DNA from: Rhizobium sp. CG5
GTDB lineage: Bacteria > Pseudomonadota > Alphaproteobacteria > Rhizobiales > Rhizobiaceae
Direction of reading: 5' to 3'
Assembly: GCF_023701945.1 (NCBI RefSeq)
Contig: NZ_JABAEF010000014.1
Location: 1-64,000 of the forward strand
Length of the DNA: 64,000 nt
Shown here piece after piece: positions 25,058-34,071 of the stretch. The position numbers were made by a program, and so were the translations under genes. The first letter of the stretch is position 1; each line of letters begins with the position of its first letter. The notes below the pieces were generated by a model. The model was not told the DNA's origin. It worked only from the letters and a program-made list of their open reading frames with translations, and did not search any database.

Positions 25058-26569
25058 CTACCTCGCGGCGGACAAAAACCCGACCAGGCGCATGATCGCA
25101 CGGGCCGGCGGCCCCGGCAGACGGGCGGCAATGCTCTCGATGGCCTCGCGATCCTGCGCAGGCACTGCCCGCAACAGCTTCAAGGCAACGAAATAGGCCA
25201 CCGCGCCAGCCAGGATGGCAAGCACAAGTCCGGCGAGCCCTGCCACGGCTGCAATGACACCGTAGGCGACGGCACCACAGACAAGCGCTGCCAGGGTCAC
25301 CCTTGCGAGGCTGGCAAACATGGCTTTCAGCGAGCCGGTAAAATGCATCCAGCGCATCATCAACAGGCTCATCACCACGAAGACGGCGATCCGTACCAGA
25401 GCCGCCCCCTCGCCTCTATAGGAGGGCACCAGCGCCAGATCGCCGAGCACCATGACGATGGCACCAACGATGCCGACGATCAACCGCTCGCGGATCTTGT
25501 CGAGCGAGAACAGATACTGGGTGCAGATCATGCTGTAGACCGCAGCCGGAACCCCGAGAGCCAGGACGCTCAGTATCGGCCCGCTGGAGGCAAAGGCATC
25601 GCCGAACACCAGCGTCACCAATGTCGGCCCAATCGCAGCAAGGCCGAAGCTCATCGGCAGGGTGACATAGGAGAGGCTACGCACCACGCCTTCGAAGACC
25701 TCGACGGGTAAACCCTGGCCGTCCTGCGCATGCAGCTTCTCGGAATAATAGGGCACGAGACTGCCCGAGAGCTGCACCGGCAGCTGCAGCGCCAGATTGG
25801 CCAGCGAAAAGGCCACCGCGTAAAAGCCGACGACTTCGATGCCCTGATATTGCTGCAGGAAGAAGAACTCGACCCGGTTGAGAAAGATCGAATCGACCAC
25901 GAACTGCATCGACAACAGGGCAGACGAGCCGACAAGATACCGCGCCGAGATACCGCAGCGATTGACCTTGGTCTTCAGAATGCCGAGCGAGTAGACGAAT
26001 TGCAGGCCGAAGGCGATCGTATAGCCGGCCAGCGCCCCTGGAATGCCAAAGAACACGGCACCGGCCAGCACGCTCAGCAGTTGAAGACCGCCGGCGATGG
26101 CCGACAGGCGGAAGAAGGCTGCAACATTCTGCTCACCAAGCAGATAGTTCTTCGTGAACGAGCCGATCGACTGCACGAAAAGCAGAACGCCGGTGATGAG
26201 CACCACGGTCGGCGCACTCGTCGCCCAATGCTCGCGCTCGGCCAGCCAGAAGAACAGTGCGTAAAAGGCAACGATGGCGATCGTCGAGATCAGCACCGGA
26301 CGCAGCAGATAGGCGGCAAAGCCGCGACGATCCTCCGGCGAATAGCCTTGCGTCTTCAACTGCGGCAGCAGGCGCAGCAGCATGACGCCCGTGCCGAGTT
26401 CGGCGACCAGCGAGGCCGTGACGGCAAGCCACAGCGAAAAGGCGATGATCCCGTTGGCTTCGGGTCCGAGCAGGCGCGCGGTGATGATCGAGCAGATGAA
26501 ACCCACCAGCAGAAGCGACAGGCCCGCCGCCGCGTTCAAGGCCGAGTTTGCAACGATACGATTGACCAT
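25058..26569 (-). CDS. Wzx-type polysaccharide flippase
   Basis: A 503-residue polytopic membrane protein of the MATE-like oligosaccharide flippase superfamily, with about 14 hydrophobic segments and an N-terminus (NAAAGLSLLLVGFICSIITARLLGP, shortened here) typical of Wzx/RfbX proteins. It would move lipid-linked repeat units across the inner membrane. It lies in the minus-strand run with glycosyltransferases and is 18 bases upstream of the tandem hydrolase. Confidence 0.85.
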   Translation of the reverse strand: MVNRIVANSALNAAAGLSLLLVGFICSIITARLLGPEANGIIAFSLWLAVTASLVAELGTGVMLLRLLPQLKTQGYSPEDRRGFAAYLLRPVLISTIAIVAFYALFFWLAEREHWATSAPTVVLITGVLLFVQSIGSFTKNYLLGEQNVAAFFRLSAIAGGLQLLSVLAGAVFFGIPGALAGYTIAFGLQFVYSLGILKTKVNRCGISARYLVGSSALLSMQFVVDSIFLNRVEFFFLQQYQGIEVVGFYAVAFSLANLALQLPVQLSGSLVPYYSEKLHAQDGQGLPVEVFEGVVRSLSYVTLPMSFGLAAIGPTLVTLVFGDAFASSGPILSVLALGVPAAVYSMICTQYLFSLDKIRERLIVGIVGAIVMVLGDLALVPSYRGEGAALVRIAVFVVMSLLMMRWMHFTGSLKAMFASLARVTLAALVCGAVAYGVIAAVAGLAGLVLAILAGAVAYFVALKLLRAVPAQDREAIESIAARLPGPPARAIMRLVGFLSAAR

Positions 26570-26718
26570 GCGAATTTTCTACCCGTCTGAGGACCGGCGC
26601 CGTCGAACCCATGCGCCGCAGGTTGCCACACCCGTTTCTAGGGCGAAAAACTTAAAAAACTCGTTTGATGCCCGGATCTGCCGGCATTATCAGTCCACCC
26701 GCATCTGGGCGACGCCGA

Positions 26719-27837
26719 TCATTCGAGCAAGGTCTCGACGGCTTCGTCCCAGCTCATGATGGAACCTGTATCGATCGAACTGCGGTCGAAGGCCTGCGCC
26801 TTCGCGAAGGCGTCGCGGATGGAGCCGGCATCGCCCGGCTGATAGGCACAGACATGATCCCGCCCTGCGGACGCAAATGCCGGCGCGACGATGGGCAGCC
26901 GGCAATAGCTGTACTGGATCATCTTGAGGCTCGACTGACTGAGATAGTCGGCACTGCTGCTGTCCCGATAGGGTGCAATGCCGATATCGGCAAACTTGAT
27001 GAACGGAATGATGGTGTCGAAGGCCACTTCGCCATGGGCGACAATGTTGGGCCGCGCCACCGAGGGAATGGCCTTCTTGCCGAACAGATGAAAGGTCCAG
27101 GCCGGATTGGCCTTCGCCAGCACGTCGATCGCACCCGCATCGAACAGCATGTCGCCGACGCTGACAGCGTTTTGACTGCCCACATAGGGATTGTTGTGGG
27201 CGTCGTCGAACGCCGCCTTGGCGATGCCGTGCGGCAGATAGAGGATCGGCGCATCCGGCGGAAAATCCTGCCGCAAGGCCTCGGCCATGATGTGCACGAG
27301 GTCGTAGCTGCCGATCGTCTCATTGAGCACCGCCTCGACGCAAGGGTGCACGTTGATCGTCGTCAGCCGGTCGGCCGCGTGGTAGATCAGTTGCGCGTCG
27401 GGTGCCATCTTGCGGATCTCCGGCCCCAGCAGAGGCGCCGGTCCGCTCTCGATCAGGATATGGGTGTAGAACGGCAGGCGGTTGCTGACCGTCTTCGGCA
27501 TCAAACGTCCGTACTGCCGAAACAGCCATCCCGAAACCGTGTTGAAGATACCGATCTTGAGGTTCATCGGGTGGATGGCCTGATACCAGATGAACTCCTC
27601 GAGACCACGGTCGATCGCCACCCAGCGATTGAGCGGCCGCTGCCGGGCAAAATTCCAGCGTCCGTCCTTGAGGAACCGGCTGACAAAGCTCAGCCGGCAG
27701 ACCAGGAAATCCACATGATCGCCCTGGGCACGCAGGGCATCGGCCATGAAATGCAGATCCACCTTGCGCGGCGCCTCGGCAAAATGCTGCCCCGTGACAA
27801 TCAGAACGTTCCGCGGCGGGCCCTTTATGACGCTCAT
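26719..27837 (-). CDS. GumK-like glycosyltransferase (GT70 type)
   Basis: A 372-residue cytoplasmic GT-B-type glycosyltransferase. The N-terminus (VLIVTGQHFAEAPRKVDLHF) and the C-terminal domain (SSLKMIQYSYCRLPIVAP) resemble GumK, the glucuronosyltransferase of xanthan synthesis; this is recognition by eye. The gene start overlaps the upstream GT4 gene in ATGA (27834-27837), so both are translated together. It probably adds a uronic acid or other sugar to the lipid-linked repeat unit. Confidence 0.72.
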   Translation of the reverse strand: MSVIKGPPRNVLIVTGQHFAEAPRKVDLHFMADALRAQGDHVDFLVCRLSFVSRFLKDGRWNFARQRPLNRWVAIDRGLEEFIWYQAIHPMNLKIGIFNTVSGWLFRQYGRLMPKTVSNRLPFYTHILIESGPAPLLGPEIRKMAPDAQLIYHAADRLTTINVHPCVEAVLNETIGSYDLVHIMAEALRQDFPPDAPILYLPHGIAKAAFDDAHNNPYVGSQNAVSVGDMLFDAGAIDVLAKANPAWTFHLFGKKAIPSVARPNIVAHGEVAFDTIIPFIKFADIGIAPYRDSSSADYLSQSSLKMIQYSYCRLPIVAPAFASAGRDHVCAYQPGDAGSIRDAFAKAQAFDRSSIDTGSIMSWDEAVETLLE

Positions 27838-29033
27838 CCCCTGGTGCCCTCCAAGCCGGCCAGTGGCTCGCCGCTCAACACGGCTCGGTAGACGTCGATA
27901 TAGCGTTGCGCGACCCTGTCCCAGGCATAGCCGCCGGCCTGCTCCATCAGGCGCTGCCGGGTTTCGTCCGGCTGACGCAGCAAAGCGTTATAGGCATCGC
28001 CGATCCGCTGGGCCGCAACTGTTGCATCGGCAAAATCGGCCAGCACGACGCCGTCATGGGCAGCCGCCAGCGAGCGATAGGCCTCGTTCGGGTGAAGGAC
28101 CGGCACGAGGCCCGCACTCATGGCCTCGATCGCGACCAGGCCGAACCCTTCATAGTCGGAAGCCGACGCGAAGACCGAAGCCTGACCGATCAAGTCCCGG
28201 ATCCGCAGGTTGTCGGGCGATACATGGACCGACACATGATCGGAAAGACCGCGGGCGCGGATCTCGCGAGTGAGATCTTCCAAGGTCCAATCGGACGGAA
28301 AGCCGATGATCTGGAGATGCCAGTCGCTGTCGTTGCGGATCAGAACCGCCATGGCGTCGAGCAGCCGCTCGATCCGCTTGTTGACCGAGAAGCGACCGAT
28401 CGTGACGATCCGCTTGTTCGGGTCCGCTGCCGACAGGCCGGAGAATTTCGAAATGTCGACGCCGTTTTCGATCAGCACCGCCCGATCGCCCGCAATGGGC
28501 TCGAACATCGCCAGGTCGGACCGGCTGCAGCAGCAGAGCACCCTGTAACCGGAGGCCGACAGGCGCGTCATGGTCTGGAACCAGACCCTCTTGATCCGGG
28601 CATACTTCGCCGTGTGGAAAAAGCCGCCATGGGTGGTCGCCACCATCGGCTTGCCATGCAGCAGGCGCCCCCATGCGAGCGCATCGAAAAAGAAATCCAC
28701 GGCGTGAACATGAATGAGGTCGGCATCCGCCAGATGGCGAAAGACCGAAGGGGCGAGCGGATACCGTTTCGAACCGGCCCACGGGATACGGACGATCTCG
28801 ACGCCGCCGATGATCTCGAACGGCTGCAGGCGACGCTCCAGATCCGTGAAAATCCGATCGCAGGTAACAATCCGGACGCGGAAACCCCTTGCCAGAAGAT
28901 GAGTGCCGAGATGGGCGACGACATCTTCCAACCCGCCTTGGCTCGGCGCATATTGCCGAACGACATGGACAATCAGAGGAGGTGGCGCCACAGGTCCACC
29001 TACATCCGGAAGGGTCATCTCGACGGTATCCAT
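27834..29033 (-). CDS. Glycosyltransferase family 4
   Basis: A 399-residue GT4 glycosyltransferase. The N-terminal domain has RQYAPSQGGLEDVVAHL and the C-terminal domain has TIGRFSVNKRIERLLDA plus the EX7E-type motif ASDYEGFGLVAIEA that binds the nucleotide sugar. Members include mannosyltransferases of exopolysaccharide synthesis such as GumH/AceA. It is the first gene of the minus-strand operon GT4-GumK-like-flippase-hydrolase and is divergent from the GumC-like gene. Confidence 0.85.
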   Translation of the reverse strand: MDTVEMTLPDVGGPVAPPPLIVHVVRQYAPSQGGLEDVVAHLGTHLLARGFRVRIVTCDRIFTDLERRLQPFEIIGGVEIVRIPWAGSKRYPLAPSVFRHLADADLIHVHAVDFFFDALAWGRLLHGKPMVATTHGGFFHTAKYARIKRVWFQTMTRLSASGYRVLCCCSRSDLAMFEPIAGDRAVLIENGVDISKFSGLSAADPNKRIVTIGRFSVNKRIERLLDAMAVLIRNDSDWHLQIIGFPSDWTLEDLTREIRARGLSDHVSVHVSPDNLRIRDLIGQASVFASASDYEGFGLVAIEAMSAGLVPVLHPNEAYRSLAAAHDGVVLADFADATVAAQRIGDAYNALLRQPDETRQRLMEQAGGYAWDRVAQRYIDVYRAVLSGEPLAGLEGTRG

Positions 29034-29412
29034 TACCTACCCGCTGCTTGCGTTTTACCGTTACCGCAGGCCGAAAAGACCGCATCCGGCAGGCGGTGGA
29101 TTTGGCAAATTAAGTGGCTGAAAAATATTAAGATCCGGTATCGCCCAACCACGCTCCGCCGCATCTTGCCGCAAAGGCCTGGCAAAACCGCAAAGCATCA
29201 TGTTTCGCGCCGGGTATTTCAGAACTCGTTAACCATGATCTGCAACTATGCAGCTTCTTTAACCGGCGCTGGCTGTCCTATTCCGGCATCCGGCCGGGCA
29301 ACTCATAACCAGGCGGTCCCCGCCTGCACACATGGTCTCTCAACCCGCGGATTTCCCGCCGGACCATGAACCGACAACAACTCCGGCCCGCTGCGGGGCC
29401 CTGGACAGGAAT
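29034..29412. promoter_or_regulatory. Divergent promoter region of the polysaccharide locus
   Basis: About 380 bases with no supported gene separate the minus-strand glycosyltransferase operon from the plus-strand GumC-like gene. It is A/T-richer in the middle (29100-29260), as expected for two promoters. No clear palindrome or known operator was found by eye. Confidence 0.45.
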
Positions 29413-31452
29413 ATGGACATCGACATTTTTCAACTACCGGGGATATTGAAGCGGCGGTGGTATTACGTTGCGGTCTCCATGGCCGTCTGCGTGATCGCGG
29501 CGCTGCTTTATGTCTTGCAGTTGAAGCCTATCTATTCCTCTTCGACCGAACTGCTTCTCGATCCCCAGGGTCTGCTGGCCGAAAGCGGCGACAGCAGCCA
29601 GTCCGGCCCTGCCGCCGCCGTCGACCAGTCGAGCCTCGACAGCCAGATTTTCGTGGTCCAGTCGAGCACGATCCTTAATGAGGTCATCGAAAAGCTGGAC
29701 CTGCTGGAGGATCCGTTTTTCGGCGCTCCTGTTATCGGTGACAAGTTGAGCCGGGCCGATGCGCTGGCCGGCGTGGCAGCCGGCCTCAAGGCCAAGATGA
29801 AGGTCGAACGTGAAGGCCAGTCGTTCATCATGACCATTACGGTCGATCATGCGGATTCGCGCAAAGCCGCCGACATCGCCAACGCCATCGCGACCGTCTA
29901 CCTGAAACAGGTCGATGTGGCGCGGTCAGAAGCTGCCAGACGCGCCAGCAATGCCTTCCAGGTCCAGGCCAGCGAACTGCGCGACCGCGTTCTGAAAACC
30001 GAGCTTGCCGTGGAAAAGTTCAAGTCGGACAATGGCCTCGCCAGCACCGGCGACAAGGGCCTGGTCATCGACCAGCAATTGCAGGGCATCAACGATCAGC
30101 TGATCGAGGCGCGCGGCGTCGAAGAGCAGCAGCAGACGATCTACGAGCAGACCAAGAAACTGACCATGGCCGCGGTGGAGGCAGGCGCGATCCCAGAAGC
30201 GCTGCAGTCGACCTCGATCGGCCTGCTGCGCGACCGCTATGTCCAGCTTCTCGACCGCCAGACACAGATGTCGACGAGCCTTGGCAGCAACCACCCGCAG
30301 TTGAAGGCGATCCGCTCCCAGGTCAGCAACATGCAGCAGGCCATCCAGCAGGAGCTCGATCGCGTCCGCCAGGCGATGCAGACCAATTACGAGCGGGCCG
30401 CCGCCAATACCAAGGCTCTGTCCGAGCGGCTTGAAAACATGACCCGCACCAGCTTCGACAGCAGTGCGGCCCAGATCAAGATGCGCCAGCTGGAGAGCGA
30501 AGCGGAAGCGGTGCGCACGATCTACAAGGCCTTCCTCAGCCGCGCCGAAGAACTGAGCCAGCAGCAGACGATCAGCATCAACAATTCCCGGGTGATCACC
30601 GGCGCAGTCGCCTCGCCCAAATCCTTGACCACGCTCAAACTGTTGATCCTGATGGCGGCCGGCCTGTTCGGCACAGCGCTCGGCAGCGGACTTGCCGTCT
30701 TGCGGGAACTGCTGGGCAGCAGACCAACCGCCGAAAAACAGCCGGACCAGAGGGTGGCCCTTACCGTCCTTGCCACCATACCGACGGGTATGGACCAGAC
30801 CGCCAAGGGCCGCTCTCTCCTGCCGAAACTGTTCGGGCGAGATAGGGTCGACGAGACAAGCCTTGCCGAACGGCGAGAACAGGCGATCGCCAACGTCACC
30901 GGCCTGCTGTTCGATGCCTTGGACCACGACGACCGGGCCACCATCGCCTTCGTTTCCGACGGCCCGATCCGCGAGGCGGCCGACGTCATCGCCGATATCG
31001 TGCAGTCGCTGGTCGACCGCGGTCGCGATGTCTATTATGCACCCGGCGACCTGCGCGACAGCACCAGCGGCAGAAACTCCCGATCGGCAAGGCCAAGCCT
31101 TTCGCTGGCGCTGGCGCAGGAAGAAACGCTCGACGCACCTTTGGCGGATGTCCTGAAATACGAACAGCTGATCGCCCCGGCACCTGAAACACAGGCTCCG
31201 TCCGTGTCGCGCCCGACCTATTCCCGCTTTGTCAGCCGCGGCAGCGATCATCTGGCAGGCTTCGTTATCGTCAATGCCTGCGGCACGCGGGCAGCCGGCC
31301 ACCTGAACGAGTTGCTGCCGCAATGCGACGCGATCGTTCTTCTGACCGAAGCCGGCGCAGGGTCTGGGTCGCAGACCGGCGGTATTGCCATGCTGCTGGA
31401 ACCCTGGCGAGACCGGATGCTGGGCCGCATCGTCATGGGAGACGGCGCGTGA
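29413..31452 (+). CDS. GumC/Wzz-like chain-length protein with decayed kinase domain
   Basis: A 679-residue polysaccharide co-polymerase. It has an N-terminal membrane helix (about 17-36), a long periplasmic coiled coil rich in Gln/Glu/Arg, a second helix (about 405-430) and a cytoplasmic region (about 495-679) with the outline of a BY-kinase. The Walker A position reads SDGPIREAAD with no GK[ST], and the Walker A' position reads VYYAPGDLR, so ATP binding is probably lost. ATG 29413 has AGGA just upstream and places the helix correctly; the ATG at 29332 is less likely. It controls chain length and export in the Wzx/Wzy route. Confidence 0.82.
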   Translation: MDIDIFQLPGILKRRWYYVAVSMAVCVIAALLYVLQLKPIYSSSTELLLDPQGLLAESGDSSQSGPAAAVDQSSLDSQIFVVQSSTILNEVIEKLDLLEDPFFGAPVIGDKLSRADALAGVAAGLKAKMKVEREGQSFIMTITVDHADSRKAADIANAIATVYLKQVDVARSEAARRASNAFQVQASELRDRVLKTELAVEKFKSDNGLASTGDKGLVIDQQLQGINDQLIEARGVEEQQQTIYEQTKKLTMAAVEAGAIPEALQSTSIGLLRDRYVQLLDRQTQMSTSLGSNHPQLKAIRSQVSNMQQAIQQELDRVRQAMQTNYERAAANTKALSERLENMTRTSFDSSAAQIKMRQLESEAEAVRTIYKAFLSRAEELSQQQTISINNSRVITGAVASPKSLTTLKLLILMAAGLFGTALGSGLAVLRELLGSRPTAEKQPDQRVALTVLATIPTGMDQTAKGRSLLPKLFGRDRVDETSLAERREQAIANVTGLLFDALDHDDRATIAFVSDGPIREAADVIADIVQSLVDRGRDVYYAPGDLRDSTSGRNSRSARPSLSLALAQEETLDAPLADVLKYEQLIAPAPETQAPSVSRPTYSRFVSRGSDHLAGFVIVNACGTRAAGHLNELLPQCDAIVLLTEAGAGSGSQTGGIAMLLEPWRDRMLGRIVMGDGA

Positions 31453-31524
31453 ACGGCGCGGAATGGACGATAACCTCAGGCGTGACGGTGCCGGCCCGCC
31501 GGTCACCATCCGGACGCTGAGACC

Positions 31525-32820
31525 ATGGTTGCGGGCAACCCTGGCCGATATGGGATGGATCCGGCATCGTCGGCGACCCCTTCGGCGCAGTTGCAGGAGC
31601 AACTGCGCCATGCCTTGGCAACGATTGCCATCCTGGGCGCCCTGACCTTCAATCTCTTCCTGTGCTTCGTCAACACCCGCATCATGCCGGTGTCCGAAAG
31701 CCATGTGATGATGTGCGAGATCCTGCTGATCGGCTGCGCCTTCCTGGTGGCGTTCGATCGGCGTCTCGACATCTATCTCATCCTGACCCTGTTCGTGAGC
31801 TATATGCTGCTGCTTTTTGCGCTGCGCGGCGTGGCCGACGTCAAGGCGATGCGGGACGTGTTCATTCCCGTCGCCTTCTATTTTGCCGGCGCCAAGATCC
31901 AGTCTGTGCGGCTCGCCGATCGGCTGATCGCGCTGTCGGTTGCAATTGTCCTTGTGATCGCCCTGTTCGAATACTTCCTGCTTGAAACCTATCTCGATTT
32001 CTTCAACGTGCTTGGCTACTACATGGCCCGCGGCACCGTCTCGCCGGAGGACACCTTCGGACAAACCCGCGGCCTGTTCATCAGCGGCATCCGGCCGGAG
32101 CCGCGTTCGCTGTTGCCCTTCCTCGGGCAGCACCGCGTTTCCTCCGTTTTCCTCGAACCCGTCTCGGCCGGCAATTTCGGCGCCATCATCTACGCCTGGG
32201 CGCTGTTTCGCGGCGGCATGCGGTTTCGCTTCCCCGTCATGGCAGCCGCCTTGGCCTTTACCATTCTGGCCGATGCACGGTTCGGATTTTTCACCTGCAT
32301 CGTGATGACGCTCGGTCTGCCATTCTATCGGTTCGTGCCGAAGATCGTCTGGCTCGTCCTGCCCTTTCTCACACTGGCCGTCATCGCGGCCTATGGTCTG
32401 ACCATCGGCGCCGAGGGCGGTCCCAACGATGTCGCCGGCCGATTGAAGGTCACCGCCGCCATTCTGATCGATCTCGACCTGTCGGTCGTGCTGGGCAGCA
32501 CCGCGACCAGTATCTTCACAGCCGATTCCGGCTTTGCCTACACGCTGACGAGCTTCGGCATTTTCGGCTTCATCGGTCTCTGGGCAGCGTTGATTTTCGC
32601 ACCGCTGAAGGACGCCAAAGCCTGGTCGTTTCATTCGATGATCGTCATCTACCTGCTCTTGCTGATGTTGATCAGCAATTCCTTCTTCTCGATCAAGACG
32701 GCCGCCTTGATGTGGTTCATCCTCGGCACGGCAGACCGCGTGGACTGGACCTGGGTCCAGGCGGTCGAAAAGCAGGAGAAGGCCGCGTCCAGGCGCCACC
32801 CCACAACGCCCAACGCCTGA
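31525..32820 (+). CDS. Polymerase-like membrane protein (Wzy/GumE-type)
   Basis: A 431-residue polytopic membrane protein with about 10-12 hydrophobic segments and a periplasmic loop after the fifth or sixth (EDTFGQTRGLFISGIRPEPR), the pattern of Wzy/O-antigen ligase-type polymerases. Sequence conservation in this class is low, so the call rests on topology and on neighbours: a GumC-like protein upstream and a flippase in the locus. ATG 31525 is used; ATG 31555 is an alternative. It ends 4 bases before the convergent GH5 gene. Confidence 0.65.
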   Translation: MVAGNPGRYGMDPASSATPSAQLQEQLRHALATIAILGALTFNLFLCFVNTRIMPVSESHVMMCEILLIGCAFLVAFDRRLDIYLILTLFVSYMLLLFALRGVADVKAMRDVFIPVAFYFAGAKIQSVRLADRLIALSVAIVLVIALFEYFLLETYLDFFNVLGYYMARGTVSPEDTFGQTRGLFISGIRPEPRSLLPFLGQHRVSSVFLEPVSAGNFGAIIYAWALFRGGMRFRFPVMAAALAFTILADARFGFFTCIVMTLGLPFYRFVPKIVWLVLPFLTLAVIAAYGLTIGAEGGPNDVAGRLKVTAAILIDLDLSVVLGSTATSIFTADSGFAYTLTSFGIFGFIGLWAALIFAPLKDAKAWSFHSMIVIYLLLLMLISNSFFSIKTAALMWFILGTADRVDWTWVQAVEKQEKAASRRHPTTPNA

Positions 32821-32823
32821 ACA

Positions 32824-33936
32824 TCAGCGCTTGTCGAGCGCAGCGCAGGTGCCCGACGATGCCGAGAAATCCTTGAGATAGCGCGACAGGCCGGCCAGTT
32901 GTGCCCGGTCGCCGCTGGCAGTTGGCTGGATGTTGAGGGCCTCCGTCTCCGGCCACCAGTCACCCGCCGCCCAATAGGCCCAGCCGGTCCACAGATCGCG
33001 ATTGCTTTCGACGACGGAGACCATGCCATCGATCGCCTTGATACAGGCCTCTTCGCCCGGCGCGCCGAACTCGCCGAGATAGCCGCGCTTGCCGTTCTTG
33101 CGAAGCCAGCGCGTGAAATTCTCGATCGCGCTGATCGCATCGGCGGCACGGCTGCAATTGTCCTTGGTGCCGGAAAAATCATCGTCGAAATACTGGTGGA
33201 CTTCGTAGGCATAGTTGTCGACCGGATCGACGACGCCCAGCATGACCTCGCCATTGGCGCCACCATAATTGCCGGACTCCCAGCTATGCGCCCCAGTCCA
33301 CACCGTGCCCGGCACGAGGATCAGGTTTCCGGCCCCGGTGGCGCGGATTGCAGCGATCGCAGCATTGGCGGACTGAAGCCATTGGCGGGCCGGCATGTCG
33401 AACGGCTCGTTCATCAGGCCGAAGGTGATATCCGGGTCATTGGCGAAAAGCGCGGCCAGCCGGCTCCAGAAATCGGCAAACGCCGCGTCCGGAACGTCAG
33501 TCGTTCCCACCTGCTTGTTGCTGTAATAGCCGAAATTGTGGGGATCGATGACGGTCCTGATCCCGGCCTCACGCAGCAGGGCGACGGTCGAACGCAGCCG
33601 TTCGACCTCCTCGGGCGCCAGATCGCCGTTCAGCTTTGGCTGCAGCCGTTCCCACTTGAAGGGCAGCCGCACCGAGGTGAAGCCCTTGCCCGCGAAATAG
33701 CGGATCGTCTCCTCGGACGGGTAGATGTAGTTCTGAAACGGCAGCCCGTCCAGTTCGCCAAACTCGGCGCCCGACAGGTTTACACCGCGAAAGCACCCTT
33801 GTGCTGCCTGCAACGGGCTGGCGATCAGCCCGGCCGCCAGACCGGCCGCCATCACCCGTATCCCGATCCCACGGCTAAGGCCGCTCGTCTCTTTCCGGCC
33901 GTCGGACCGCTTGCCAAATGTCATTGCCCGTACCAC
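32824..33936 (-). CDS. Secreted GH5 endoglycanase (cellulase-like)
   Basis: A 370-residue glycoside hydrolase family 5 enzyme. A signal peptide is visible (hydrophobic stretch about 25-45, ending LQAA). Catalytic residues are Glu177 in LMNEPFD (acid/base) and Glu289 in YLGEFGAPG (nucleophile); the His in DPHNFG is also conserved in the family. Start is GTG 33936 or ATG 33924. Convergent with the polymerase gene, it probably trims or releases the polysaccharide made by this locus in the periplasm or outside the cell. Confidence 0.87.
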   Translation of the reverse strand: MVRAMTFGKRSDGRKETSGLSRGIGIRVMAAGLAAGLIASPLQAAQGCFRGVNLSGAEFGELDGLPFQNYIYPSEETIRYFAGKGFTSVRLPFKWERLQPKLNGDLAPEEVERLRSTVALLREAGIRTVIDPHNFGYYSNKQVGTTDVPDAAFADFWSRLAALFANDPDITFGLMNEPFDMPARQWLQSANAAIAAIRATGAGNLILVPGTVWTGAHSWESGNYGGANGEVMLGVVDPVDNYAYEVHQYFDDDFSGTKDNCSRAADAISAIENFTRWLRKNGKRGYLGEFGAPGEEACIKAIDGMVSVVESNRDLWTGWAYWAAGDWWPETEALNIQPTASGDRAQLAGLSRYLKDFSASSGTCAALDKR

Positions 33937-34071
33937 CGCTCGGTTTCCATGCGCCAGCGTAGAGAGTGCACACAGCCGCCGTCAACCGGGACAATTACGA
34001 TACCGCTCTTTTCGCAGGCGCCGTCATCGTGCAAGAAAGACGGGAGCAGCACAAACCAGCCAGGACAGGAC

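Noticed and set aside
29926..32799. 957-codon minus-strand open frame
   Set aside because: Antisense shadow of the GumC-like and polymerase genes, low in hydrophobic order and rich in His/Gln/Asp/Gly, as expected from the reverse frame of GC-rich coding DNA.
32899..34071. Long plus-strand extension in front of glxA
   Set aside because: It is antisense to the GH5 gene; the GlxA protein begins at the GTG at 34072 with a good ribosome binding site.
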